A stretch of 64,000 bases of DNA from Chrysomallon squamiferum. Taxonomy: Eukaryota; Mollusca; Gastropoda; Neomphalida; Peltospiridae. The position numbers and the translations under genes were made by a program. Under the pieces are notes generated by a model. The model was not told where the DNA came from, ran no database searches, and worked only from the letters and a program-made list of their open reading frames with translations. The stretch spans positions 2,919,640-2,983,639 of the forward strand of contig CM022669.1 in NCBI GenBank assembly GCA_012295275.1. The letters run 5' to 3'. Numbering within the stretch: position 1 is the stretch's first letter; the number at the start of each line of letters is the position of its first letter. Positions 25,975-38,984 of this stretch are shown in pieces.

Positions 25975-26179
25975 CTAAAACCGACAGAGTGACTTCTTTC
26001 ACTTGTACCGGATTTGTGTTAATCTGACACTTGTATGTGCCGCTGTCGTTGTAGCGGACGTTGCGGATGTGCAGGTTCCACTCCTTGACGTACGGCCTCT
26101 CGACGCTGATTCGCTGATCGTCGATGTCTCGTCTGTCCTCGTGACTGATTAACGTGGTTCTCGGGCTCACCCAGATCAC
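25975..26179 (-). CDS. Exon 3: second half of Ig1
   Basis: The exon is 205 nt, phase 0 in and phase 1 out, and encodes residues 52-119. It opens V-I-W-V-S-P-R-T-T-L-I-S, which is the C-strand Trp (residue 54) and C' region typical of lachesin-like proteins. Further on it has R-I-S-V-E-R, W-N-L-H-I-R-N-V and the F-strand signature D-S-G-T-Y-K-C-Q-I-N-T (Cys102), ending V-T-L-S-V-L. The acceptor is tttgaacag and the donor gtaattc. About 55 bases at its 5' end are repeated in the upstream intron (26401-26454). The exon is markedly more GC-rich than its flanks. Confidence 0.95.
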
Positions 26180-26190
26180 CTGTTCAAAAC

Positions 26191-26388
26191 AGTCAAGTCT
26201 TCACAATACAACAATACAGCAAGCTAACGAAACAAATCAGATTTTTGAAATTTAACACGGAATAAAGTCTGAGATTTTTGACTGAAATTCGGGCTCACCC
26301 AAATAGTCAAGTCTTCACAATACAACAATACAGCAAGCTAACGAGACAAATCAGATTTTTGAAATTGAACACGGAATAAAGTCTGAGA
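26191..26388. repeat. Two 84-bp direct repeats in intron 2
   Basis: 26191-26274 and 26305-26388 are almost identical (agtcaagtcttcacaata to aagtctgaga). They differ at about two positions. Between them is another short copy of the exon-3 start (gggctcaccc). Together with the partial exon copy at 26401-26454 this shows stepwise tandem duplication of the exon 3/intron 2 boundary. Confidence 0.9.
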
Positions 26389-26400
26389 CACTGATATAAC

Positions 26401-26454
26401 GTCTAGTCTGTCCTCGTGACTGATTAACGTGGTTCTCGGACTCACCCAGATTAC
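26401..26454 (-). pseudogene. Partial duplicate of exon 3, 5' part with acceptor only
   Basis: The intron upstream of exon 3 contains a second copy of its acceptor and first ~17 codons, again reading V-I-W-V-S-P-R-T-T-L-I-S-H-E-D-R. Only a few bases differ from 26126-26179. It then breaks off into sequence that repeats intron DNA and has no donor, so it cannot replace exon 3. It is a by-product of a local tandem duplication (see the repeats at 26191 and 26305). Confidence 0.85.
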
Positions 26455-26590
26455 CTGTCAGCAAGTTAAAAAGATTAAACCAAAATCTCATAGTTATGTA
26501 TCCCACTTACCGAGCTGAATGTACCACTGGTGTCAGTTACACAACAACACACTACAGCAACAACAGCGACAAAACACTAACACAGTAGTA

Positions 26591-26607
26591 TTAATAATAA
26601 TAATAAC

Positions 26608-26676
<69 letters not shown>
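26591..26676. repeat. AAT microsatellite in intron 2
   Basis: (AAT)n of about 85 bp. GAAGAA and other A-rich sequences follow. Confidence 0.95.
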
Positions 26677-27057
26677 CATATAAAGCAGAAGAAGAAGAAT
26701 GTGGAGAAGAAACACGTGGTGAAGATGAAAATGAATATTAAAAATATTATTCACAAGAAAAAGACAAGAATAATAAAAACAATAACAAAATAATTTCTCA
26801 CTTATGTTAGTTAATTTAACAGCAAAACACGACTCTACACCAAACTCTACATAAAAAAATAACACAAAGTCAGCAATGATATTCATCTCTGGACAGTGAT
26901 TACAACAGACAAGGAGTCAGTTTTCATGCAACCACTGTCAGAAGATGTCGTGTACCAGATGTTTATTTAAATTATTAATTCTCCTGCTTGTCCTTACACT
27001 GCCACACGTTCTCTGTGTAAACTCCGCCAGATGGCGACATCAATAAAAAAAACTTAC

Positions 27058-27167
27058 CGAGTAGTCGCCAAGATACTCTACAGAGCACGGCAGAATGGCT
27101 TTGTTCCCAGCTTTCACTGTCACGTGCTCGGGAGTCGTGTTAAACTTTGGAGCAAGTTCGGCAAATG
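27058..27167 (-). CDS. Exon 2: end of signal peptide and first half of Ig1
   Basis: The exon is 110 nt. It completes Ala15 and encodes residues 16-51, ending L-G-D-Y-S with a phase-0 donor (TCG/gtaagt); the acceptor is ttcattccag. The motif P-E-H-V-T-V-K-A-G followed by A-I-L-P-C-S-V is the A'/B strand pattern of the first Ig domain of the lachesin/IgLON family, with the B-strand cysteine at residue 42. An N-T-T glycosylation sequon is at Asn24. The following intron separates this B-strand half from the Trp of strand C, which starts exon 3. Confidence 0.92.
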
Positions 27168-27473
27168 CTGGAATGAAAAATTATTAAAATGTTAGAAAAT
27201 AATAAATATTCTCATCGTCACGATATATCTTTCAGTATCAACCTACGTTCACTCTGTTCATCAGTCTACTGATTCTTCTGTCAAACTGTCCATCACTCCA
27301 TCCGTCCTTTCTTTTATTTATTAAATTCACTTACCAGTTTATTAATCCAAACATTTATCCTTCCATCTGTACATGTTTCCTTTTATTCGTCTGTCTGTTT
27401 ATTTAGTTATCCATACATCCATACATTCATCCATTCATTCACCCATACGTCTGTCTGTTTATTTGCTTCTATA

Positions 27474-27504
<31 letters not shown>

Positions 27505-28139
27505 TTATCTCGCTTGCACTATTTTCCATTGAAATCTAGTCCACAAAGCTGTTTATCGTATCTATATATCTCTACATTATTTTTAGTCACTGTCTGTCTG
27601 TTTGTCAGCTCTCTATGTCAGTGGCCATTAATTTTTTAAACAGTATTTTTAAAATTTGAACAGATTATTTTCGTTTCACCACAGTTACTATTCAGATTCT
27701 TATTTATACTTTCAAATCATCGGAATAAAATTATAAATAATAACATAACGAAATCGGTCACTGAGAAAGCGATGACGTCTCCAGGCTTCCAAAGTAGGTG
27801 ATGTATGTAGGCACAGACGTAATTTGTCAGTGATCAAATTAATGTCAAAAGAAACGAAATGACAAGTGTATTAATGCTGAAATAATGTGAAGGCGCGTCA
27901 CGTTCAAACTCTGGAAATAACGCCACGGCATTTGATATTTACCTTGTACTAACATCTAACTGGATTAATTCTCGATTAAGCCCCATTTTGCAGTGTCTTT
28001 ATCTAATTTAGTATTTCATATTCTGAATGACAGATACTCTGTTCTCTATGTCATCTCTCTGAAGGATTGAAAAGCAGACACAATATAAAAGTTTTTAAGA
28101 CAGGCGAAATGTAAGTGGCACAAGAATATAATCACTTTA
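27168..28139 (-). other. Intron 1, exon-2 proximal part
   Basis: ATCC/TCTG-like imperfect repeats at 27280-27460, (TA)n at 27472-27496, and moderate sequence without coding signal at 27700-28080. Confidence 0.6.
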
Positions 28140-28153
28140 TAGCTGTATGTGCA

Positions 28154-28222
28154 TGTGTGTGTGTGTGGTGTGTGTGTCTCTGTGTGTGTGTATGTGTGTG
28201 TGTGTGTGTGTGGTGTGTGTGT

Positions 28223-28302
<80 letters not shown>
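28154..28302. repeat. GT then TA microsatellite in intron 1
   Basis: (GT)n with two near-identical GGTGTGTGTGTCTCTGTG segments (28167 and 28211), then (TA)n at 28265-28302. Confidence 0.95.
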
Positions 28303-28304
<2 letters not shown>

Positions 28305-28389
28305 TGTCGAATTATTTTTATTAATTATGAATGATAAATATTTTTATTATTGTTGTAGCTGCAACATCTATTAGGTGTTAACCAATGTC

Positions 28390-28975
28390 CAACAAAAGCA
28401 TACCACTTATAGTCCATAATCAGTATAATGTGTAATTGTTCATGATCACCAACATCATTTTATTCATAGTCCATAATCAACAGAACTGGATTAAGTATAG
28501 ACCTATCAACAGAGCTATATTATTTTGTAGTCCATAATCAACAGTTATATTTTATTTCGTCCATTATGAAAGGAAATATGTTATTTGTAAGCCAAAATCA
28601 ACATAATTATATTATTTATAATCTGTTATCGGTGAATTATTATTTATAGGATATAATCAAGAAAAATAAATTATTTATAGTTCTTTATCGACAAAACTTT
28701 ATTATTTATAGTCTACAATCAACTGAACTTTATTATTTATAGCCCATTATCAATAAAACTATGTTATTTATAGGTCCGTTATCAACAGAGCCACGCTATT
28801 CATAAATCATAATCAACAAAATTATATTTATAGTCAGCAATCAAGAAAACGTTATTATTTATGGCCCATTATCAAAAGAACAATAATATTATTATTTATT
28901 GTCCAATTTCAACAAAAGGATATTAATTAGAGTCCATTCTCAATACAACTATATAATTAATAATCTATCATCAGT
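28390..28975. repeat. Degenerate ~35-bp minisatellite in intron 1
   Basis: About sixteen diverged units built on the theme ttatttatagtccataatca followed by acaaaactat. Unit length varies around 30-40 bp. The conserved core is tatag-TCCATTATCAACA. It ends in a (TA)n run at 28980-29002. The array is old, since no two neighbouring units are identical. Confidence 0.8.
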
Positions 28976-29002
28976 TCATATATATATATATATATATATA
29001 TA

Positions 29003-29732
29003 TTCATTATCAAGCTATTATCTGAAGTCTAAGACGAGCTCAAGTTACGCTTATAAAAAACAAAAAGAGTTATTTACCATGAATATTTCCTTTATGGTAT
29101 CAACCTTGTTATAAAATGCATAATATAAATATACTACCATTGACGTTCGACATAAATTTTGTTTGTATATTACATTAAAACAAAGTATCAATAATAATAA
29201 AAAATATATTAGATTCAGAAAGCAGTAATGTTAGGCAGAGATGTTTTCATAGCATTAATAAAGCATTACTTGTTACGAACAAGAATAACTTGATTTAAAT
29301 GTGTCAATAAAAACCAAAAAACCTGCAAAACAAAGCAAGAAAAAAATCCTACCCTAAATCACAAGGAAATAAGGAGATAAATTTACTGAAAATTAGGAGT
29401 TGTGAGGAAAAAAAACGATTCATTGTGCAATGAAATACAGAATTTCTTTAAAAAGAAAGCAAAAAAAGTCTAATGAAAAAAGAAAAAGAAAACCACAAAA
29501 TAAAACTAAAAAACCATTATGATTTGTCTAAATTTTTGTACTCAGTAATTCATATAATTTAAGTAGCAAAACCAGGAAGCAAGAATAAAATATATCTCTG
29601 TCTGTTTCGTTTTTTTTTTATAAACTTATAAAATTATAATCAGATAAAAACATAAAGAAAAAATAAATATAAAATAAAAAATAAAAATGAAAATAAGTAA
29701 AACATTTTAAAAAGAAAATGAAAAAATTCAGC

Positions 29733-29735
<3 letters not shown>
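29003..29735. other. Intron 1, AT-rich, no feature
   Basis: A-rich purine stretches such as 29330-29500 and 29640-29730. Nothing else is recognised. Confidence 0.5.

Positions 29736-29810
<75 letters not shown>
29736..29810. repeat. CT microsatellite in intron 1
   Basis: An uninterrupted (TC)n of about 75 bp. Confidence 0.97.
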
Positions 29811-29814
<4 letters not shown>

Positions 29815-30362
29815 GAGAATTCATATAATTATATATATATATCTGCCTCTTCTTCTGAATAAACCACATATAATAAAAAACTAAGAAATTGAATAAATAA
29901 ACAAATAATTAATTAAATTAAAATTAAATTAAATAGTTAGATAGATAAATAAATAAATAAATACATTTTTAAAAAATCTACACAGGCTCGACAACCTAAT
30001 AATAAAGAAATAATCGGTTTTGACAAGAGCAGTTACCTAGGTCACAACCCTGTCTGTCAATATTTGACTTGACAATCCACTTCTGTGTCCATTACAAACG
30101 TTCTTATTTCAGTTTTCATTAAATAAATCCTCTCTATTTATTTCAAATAGGCAAACACAGATTTATGGTGCAGTCTTGGGATTGCTTTAATGGATGACTC
30201 ATATTATGAACATCTGTTGTTTGGCGGCTAAATGTAAAATATTTAAACAATCGTTTAATGTAAAATGTATATATATAGGGAAAAACCAGATAAATAACGT
30301 GATTGAATGAATGAATAATAAAATAAAATAACTTTAAATTAAAAACTAAGAAAATGGACATA

Positions 30363-30487
30363 TAATCATATATGTATGTATGTGTGTATGTGTTTGTGTG
30401 TGTGTATGTATGTATGTATGTATGTGTGTGTATTTATGTATGTATGAAAATGTATATATACGTATGTGTGTGTGTGTGTATATATAT

Positions 30488-30530
<43 letters not shown>

Positions 30531-30610
30531 CATACATACATAAATACACACACATACATACAGACATGTGCATATAAAGTATATATTATGGTCATACATA
30601 CATAGATACA
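30363..30610. repeat. TATG/GT/TA/CA array with a 35-bp perfect inverted repeat
   Basis: The left arm starts gtatgtatgtgtgtgtattt near 30414, and the right arm ends aaatacacacacatacatac near 30561. The arms are exact reverse complements over 35 bases. Between them lie (GT)n, (TA)n, (CA)n and (TA)n. Confidence 0.9.
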
Positions 30611-32531
30611 TACCAAACCCTACTTATCTATTAACTAAAGAGACAAGATAGGTTAGAAAGAAGTGAGTAACTAGTGGGAGGGTTTGATGTTACACATATC
30701 TTATAGGACCGGAGCACTTGTACAACACCAAAAACCATCTTTGATTTTACGTCAGAAAAAAGTGTTGCGATCTATTTAATCAAATTACTGCCCAATTCTT
30801 CCTCCCAAACCAGCACGAGACTGCAGCGCGTGGCGGTTAGATCCCTCCTCAGATTCACTCAATCGATTTGAAATAACACAGCGAAAGCTACACAGGGCTA
30901 ACCGTTATGACGGCCACCTCTTCTATTAATGGCTGCCAACATCCTAACCTTCAAATATTGCAATATCTTGTCTAATTTAGATTGATCGCTTGCGCTACAC
31001 GGGCACGCTTTAAACTACACTAAACCATAGCGCAAGATCAACCGAACGAATCCATATCTGTAAGTGGCAAAATAAATTAAATCTCATTCAGTGTGACAAA
31101 CTATGCACCAGTGACTGCGAGTCGAGCTTTGCTGAAACCAAAGTCGATGTTACTGTGGGCAAGAGCCCAGTTATCGAGTTAAAACGTCTCTTATATCTGG
31201 TGATGAATGCTTGAAAAAAAGCAGTTTTTCACTTGAGACGTGCTAGTTGAAACGGCAAACTTTTTTGACGCATCAGGCGTCCAGGTTACGGTGAAATCGT
31301 GAGATGAAACAGAATGTTTGATTTCTTTTCTTACCTTTCTCTTTTTTTCCTGCTTGACGTCGCGAATGTATGATGTCGCACGTGGATGCTAGTTTATCAC
31401 AATATTTTTGGGATGGATTAAATATGCTATCAGATTTTTAAAGAGGCACCATAGATTGCAGAATGCAAATCACAATAGTCACTGTATCTTTAACAGAAAA
31501 ATATATGTACATGTTTAGTAGAGTTTGGAAAAGGAAAACAAAATAGAAAAAAGTTTTATTTATTCTCTTTCTTTCGTTCTCTCATTCTGTTACTTTTGTA
31601 CAAAATAATCAAATCAAATAAAACAAGAAACAGAAACAATGATCACATTTGTTAGGTGTTCATTTCATAGGTAAAGTGAATTTCGATTGGTCTATTAAAC
31701 CTTTAATAACACAGAAAAATAATATCCGATAGTTAGATATAAAAAAATAAAACTTAAAATAAACAAAAATAAAATAAACTAAAATAAAATAAACTATAAT
31801 TTAAAAAATTCAATTAAAAAAGGAACAAAAAGAAAAAAAAAATCAGATTTGTTATACATGTTAAACTTCACAGATAAAATAATTTTCAAATGGCCTTATC
31901 AAACCAGTAATAATCGTAAGATGCAAAAATGAAAAAGTAAAAGAAAAAGATGTGCAAACACTGGAACTAACAGAAAGGGGCGGAACCGAATCGCCCACTC
32001 ACCCACGACGTTTTACCAAGCCGATATTGTAGTTCATTTATAACAACATTTATTTTATCTTTAAAATTAAATCCACTCAGTGATAACGCCCATTTCTGAA
32101 ATCCATGTATCCGCCCTGATTATTTCAAAAAAATATATATAAAAAACAGGTCGATAATCGAATATAAAAAATAATTTGAAAAAACAAGATCAACGTAAAC
32201 TGATTTCCAACTGCATTTGTTTTTGTCTAAACTTAGAAGCTAATTCTTGTCGATAACATGACGCAGATGTTGGCTTTTTTCTTTTCTTTTCTTTCTTTGT
32301 TGATTTCTTCAAATCTTTTTATTTATAAAATTTAATTTTTAGTTCTATAAAGTGCTTGTTTAAAGATAATGTTGTTAAAAGTCACAAATTTTGACTGTCA
32401 CTTCAACGTAATTTGTATTAATTTTTATATAAATTATAAATTTTCTGATAAACTATTCCGTAAGACTATATTAAAAATATATAGAAAACTAAATATATAT
32501 TTTCCACTTCTTTTTTTTTCTATTTTGTTTG

Positions 32532-32532
<1 letters not shown>
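30611..32532. other. Intron 1, includes a GC-elevated, repeat-free island
   Basis: 30680-31330 is clearly less AT-rich and repeat-free, with no long frame. 31500-32500 is A-rich with no feature. Confidence 0.4.

Positions 32533-32579
<47 letters not shown>
32533..32579. repeat. ATT microsatellite
   Basis: An uninterrupted (ATT)n of about 47 bp. Confidence 0.95.
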
Positions 32580-32580
<1 letters not shown>

Positions 32581-35409
32581 TGTTTAGTTTTTTTTTTCCA
32601 TTGCTTGTTAGTGCTGTTGTTATTTATTGCTTCTGTTTTGCCTATTTAGCGACTGTTATTAGCTAAAGGATAAGGAAATAATTTCGCTCGTAGTTAAATT
32701 TTTTGAAGTAAATAATAATAACAAATATGAAACAACAAAAACAATAATACTATAACAGAATTAAAACAAATTTAATAGAAAAACAAAAACAAACCCAAAC
32801 AAACAAACAAAAAACAAAACTCCAACAACAACAAAAAATACATTTAATGCGTAATTTATCCGTCATAAAACAGTATTTTTAGTATCTAAATAACTGAAAA
32901 TAAGTAATGCAAAAATGTTGCAGATATGTGCTGAATAATAGAATTCCATTAAAAAAGGTTTAAAACATTAGATTAATTCACCACGTGCGATGGAACAAGA
33001 GAGAATTTTCATAAATTAATCATCCATAAAGCTGAACTGTTGGACTGTATTTTGTTCAGTTTATTAATTTGCGATCATGACGAAATAATGAACTGCAGCT
33101 TTAGAACTCGCAGCTCTTTCGTTTTTCTTAGACTGGTGTGAAAGTAACTAAATAAGCAAACTGAAATTTCACTGGGGAATTGAAAACCCCAGTGATGTAT
33201 AGAGACGGACGCTGTAAAACATGAAAGAAGAGGCATCTTTGGAATGTTACATAAATATGTCAGGCCGTCTCTTTAAACTGAGAATGATTTTTGTCGGAAC
33301 ACAGTGGAAGTGAACTTTGTAGCGCGCGTTAATCAAATCGTGTCGACAGGACATTCATCAAACGGCACAAAATGCAATTTGGCTTACACCGACTTGTAGT
33401 CATCATCTCAAAAATTGTCCAAATGCTCTTTGTCTTGTACACTAACGACGGATCAAGGAATTTTTTTTTTCTGAGATAAGGTCTCGACGGAAAAGCTATC
33501 AGTGTGGTAACAGCCCGCCTGACCAGCCACTGATAACTAGCCAAGAAAAAGCTTCTATCACCAGCTTACTGTCACCGTTTTGCAGAATCGCACCATTCTC
33601 CCAGCCGAGCTACAATTTGTGGCTAATGTTTCTTCAGTCTGCTGAAAGCCTTCTTTCCATATTTTGCAGTGTAAATTGCTCGATGATTGTTATTCGTTTA
33701 AATTACACAGGTATGTGTTTCTTGTCGCAGATTACAGACAAACCTCTGCGCCTAATCTTATAATTAAGGTAATTGGCACGACTTTGATGTGCAGCTATTG
33801 AAAAGTCTTTCAAGATTATTCTCTCCTTTTTGTCAACAGATAAAGACTAAATATTTTATTGATTGCGACATTTCATGCAAGTCTGTCGATAAAAGTTCTA
33901 AAATTCTCCCCATTCACAAAACGTGCGGCTATTATTAAAACATTAAAAGCTTGCTGCCAAATGATGCTGTTCTCTTTGTCTTCTGTTAAGACTTGTTCCT
34001 TCATGCATGTTCTGGTTTTAAAAAGACGTTTGTATCAGAACCGTGACGAGGTATTTGATAAAATAAAAAAAAAAGGTCTAGAGTCATGATTACTTTGAGA
34101 TATCCGCAGATTCCACAATGGTGATCTGGCTCGCAAAAACAAATACTCATTTTATGATTTATAACTTCACGTTCCCTCGATGCTCACGTAACTGTAGCAA
34201 CCACATTCTACTGTTGACTCTAGAACTTCTGAAAATGATTTTAAAATCTTCCCACTAAGATCACGAACCAAAACTGTCGTCAGAAGCTCGACTCATCACA
34301 TGCAAATCTTTTAAAACAATACACTAAGTCTTCTTTCCTTCAGAAATCTAGTTTTTTTTTTTTTTTTTAAATTAAAAATATATGTTTTGTTTCTGTTTTT
34401 GTTTGTTTTTTTTTGTTGTTTTTTACACCTATTTCTTTTTTAATTTCTTTACTTCCTTTTGTTTTAATTTTTTTATTTGATTTTTATATGAATTTTCAAG
34501 TGGTAAATAGGGAACAAATATAATCATTAAACATTATCTTTTCCAAATTTCATATTATATTGTAAATAAGTAGGATATCTTTCCTTTTTGTCGGATAATT
34601 AAAACAATTATTTCTGGTGGTATATCATTTTATTTTTATTTTTAAGATTTCAAATAAGAATAAAATCAAAATACCAGATAAATTAATATTATAATTTTAC
34701 AGTTCCCTGCATATCATTTCACAAACATTAATGAGCAACAGGTCATAACAGATAGTCAGGAGGCAAGCCAGAAAGAAAGACAGACAGTCAGACAGACAGA
34801 CAGGCCGATAGAGATAATTAATAATTTTTTCCTAGGTAGAAAGTTTTACCTTGTCGCAAACTTCAAAGAAAATACTGTCAAAATAAATACATGTTGAAAT
34901 CTACCCTTTCCTGCAGTATTACCGTCTTCGATTTTTGGTTCTATATATGTTTTTTTCCAACTTTTTTTGCCTTTTATTAACCACAAAAATAACAAACCTG
35001 AAAATTACAAGTGACTCCGTGATAATCAAGATACATCAATTTTGTTTGATGATGGCAGACAATAGGTATGGAATAAATAAATAAATAACAGGTTGATAAC
35101 GAAGCTAATAACAGCCCTGTCGGTGCACGGCAGATAATTACATTCATTTGTTAGAAGAAATCGTTTCGGGTGCGTCTTTCATCTTGTTATGTTTAGGTGT
35201 AGAGAGCGGGGCACCAAGCCGATCTTTTCTGAACTGTCTTAGAGCAGAGAACCAATAATCAAAACGTTGTCTTCATTATCAGTGTAATCATTTATGACTT
35301 CGTCGTTTTCTTCTTTCACTTTGTAGCGACATCATCATCTTCACAGACAATATTTCTGGTTATTTTCTACAATATTTTCTACAATAACCATCATCATCTT
35401 CCTATCTTC
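32580..35409. other. Intron 1, no exon recognised
   Basis: 33090-34350 is moderately GC-richer with chance frames of about 70 codons on either strand. T-rich runs lie at 34350-34480. No family motif is seen. Confidence 0.45.
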
Positions 35410-35660
35410 TTCTTGTCACTACTTTTACTACTACTACTTCTACTATGACTACTACTACTATAGCTACTTCTACTACTACTACTATTAGTACTATTACAAC
35501 AACTACTGTTACTACTACTACTAGTTACTACTATTACTACAACTAGTACTGCTAGTACTACTATTACTACTACTGTTACTACTACTAATACTACTATTAC
35601 TACTACTACTGCTATTACTACTATTACTTCTCTTTCTTTACCACTACTACTTCTTTTCTT
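35410..35660. repeat. TAC/ACT degenerate trinucleotide array
   Basis: (ACT)n with frequent GTT, ATT and GCT variants. Weaker similar sequence continues to about 35880. Confidence 0.9.
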
Positions 35661-35884
35661 TTTCCACTACAGCTTCTGTTTTGTAAGATTGTTTATTTTT
35701 TATTGTTGTTATTAATACAACTGTGGCTACTATTACTGCTACTGTTTTTATCATCATCATTAACACTGATTCCTTCTTGTTGTCTACTTTAATTATCATC
35801 GTCAGTTGCTCCTCTTATTCAACAGCTTCTGCTACTATTAAAACATCTACTACCACGACTGCTGCTCTCACTGATACTATAGCA

Positions 35885-36897
<1,013 letters not shown>

Positions 36898-37483
36898 AGC
36901 TTTATTTTAGATTTGTAATTTCCTCTTCCTATCGAATACCGCCTATGTCTTTCTTGACATGCATCTGAATCAAACGAGAAGACTGCAGCTATCCCCGACA
37001 TGAAATCTCGCGAGCTTTTGTCTTTTAGCAAGGGATTAGACTCATATTAGAAAACTGACAAAAATTATTGCAGCTGTCAATTTGAAAATATTAGTCTGAC
37101 TTAAAAAAACGGAAATCATAATTTGATCAAATTTCCCAGAAGTTTCGCCATCTTATTAACTGTTCTGACTTGGATGATTCGCTCTATCAAACAGTTATTT
37201 CACGAAAAACAATCAAAGTTTCGTTATTGGCAATAACAGGGGTCTCTTATAATCTCAAAGAAGATTTTGATTATGAAACAAAAAAATTATACTGTCTTGC
37301 TTAATTTCCTGTTTTAAACTATAATTTCATTTTTTAAGACAGCAGATTTCAATTTAAATTCATATCTGAAAGTTCAACTACTCTCTTCATTTTAAGGAAA
37401 GATTTGTAGCAACAAATTTAAAGATTTTTTATTTTATTATTATTATTATTTTTAAATTACTTTTAAACAACATTTTGGCTTAC

Positions 37484-37526
37484 CTGTGTATATGAATATG
37501 CTTAACAGCATTGTTGCATGGTACAT
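37484..37526 (-). CDS. Exon 1: start codon and most of the signal peptide
   Basis: This exon encodes 14 residues, MYHATMLLSIFIYT, plus one base of a split codon. It is followed by a good donor (G/gtaagc). An in-frame TGA lies eight codons upstream of the ATG, so this Met is the first possible start in this exon; a second Met five codons later is an alternative. The sequence is hydrophobic and, joined to exon 2, gives a signal peptide ending in A-F-A before E-L-A-P-K-F. The phase (1) matches exon 2 exactly. The exon is tiny and about 10.3 kb away from exon 2, so automatic gene finders could easily miss it. The assignment rests on phase, donor and signal-peptide character, not on homology. Confidence 0.72.
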
Positions 37527-37870
37527 ATCGTCGTCTGGTACAAGTCACGTAATGATTATTTTAAAAACACTTTCAGGTATTCCGTAGCAACGTCTTGTCT
37601 GACGTCGTGTTCAAAATCCTGACCTCTTGACATCGTTGTATTTCGTAGACTCACATCGTTTTCACGCGCACGCTTTTCTGATGTTCCTGTCGCTACGAAT
37701 GTTCGTCTCTATCGCGCTGCTCGTGGTCTGCTTGATTTCCGATTGTCCCGCCACGTATTCAAGAAATCTGATTGACCACCAAGTGGCATCTTTGAACACC
37801 TAGCGGGAAAGATCTCGTGCTGTGTAGGCGCGATCTATCACATTTTCCCATACTTTCTCCACAGACGTCC
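37527..37870 (-). promoter_or_regulatory. Putative 5' UTR and promoter-proximal region
   Basis: The stretch just upstream of the start codon is clearly less AT-rich than its surroundings and holds no simple repeat. In the sense of the gene it contains at least two short upstream open frames, one starting ATG-TCA-AGA near 37635 and one starting ATG-CCA-CTT near 37790. Both end before the main ATG and are out of its frame. No clear TATA box was seen. The transcription start, and whether a separate non-coding exon exists further upstream, cannot be decided from sequence. Confidence 0.35.
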
Positions 37871-38945
37871 ATCGATTTAAGGCGGGGTTCAAGATAACTT
37901 GTTAGTTGCGCTTTGGTCTTTCGTGTTATTGATGGTCAAGGGGTTTGGGGGATTCCGTATCGGTATAATGCTGATTTTTTTTCTTCTTAAATGACCACAT
38001 TATTCTTGTTATGACATTTATTTATTTTATTGTTATGATTTCTTTTTCTTTGCAGTTGGAATTGGTCTGTAAAAACTGAATTTATTTTCAGAATAAGATT
38101 GAGCTGAAGATTTTTTTCTTTTTACAAAAGTTATTGAGAATATAGATAATCTGAAGTTTCAACTTTAAATTTTTTTCTTTAATATACACATAAGAATTGC
38201 TACCATTAATGGAGATATGAAAGAAAAATTAATTTATATAATTAAAATTATAAATATCAGTTATAATTTATCTCGTCGATGAACGTAAAAGTAAACTGAT
38301 ATGGAAGGATGTGGAAATCTAAAATAATTAATTATAATAACTGTATGATCAGGCAGATAAATGTAGTGTATTTGAATCTTGATCATACCCATTATCAAAC
38401 TGTTTTAAAAAGTATCTAACATAAGCTAATTGTTTTTTTAGTTTTGAATCTTTCAAACACCTGCATTTAGCAAGCGACGAAATAACTTTTGTTTGTAGTT
38501 TGATGTTGTTGTTGTTAGCATGTTAGAGATAATGATGATGATGACGACGATAACGACTTTCTATTTCGGATCATAGTTAATTTGCTATTTTAGTCTGAAT
38601 TTTGTGTTATTATTGTTATACATATATATCTGGTTCATTTTGTTGTCATTGTTGCTGTTAATATTCTTCTTGTATTTCGTATCATCATCATCGCATTATT
38701 GCTTTTCCTTTCAATATAAAATACCTTTTTTTTTTTACTTATTGCTACTGTGGTGATGTTATTGTTTTGTTGTTTTTGTTATTTATAATAATGGTACTAC
38801 TACTACAATTTCTACTACTGCTTCAACTAATAGCAATAGTTGTAGAAATAATAATAATAATAAAACGTTGCTATTGTCGTTATTGTCGTTATAATTATAT
38901 ATCATCATCATCATCATTATTATTATTGCTATTATTATTATTTTG

Positions 38946-38984
<39 letters not shown>

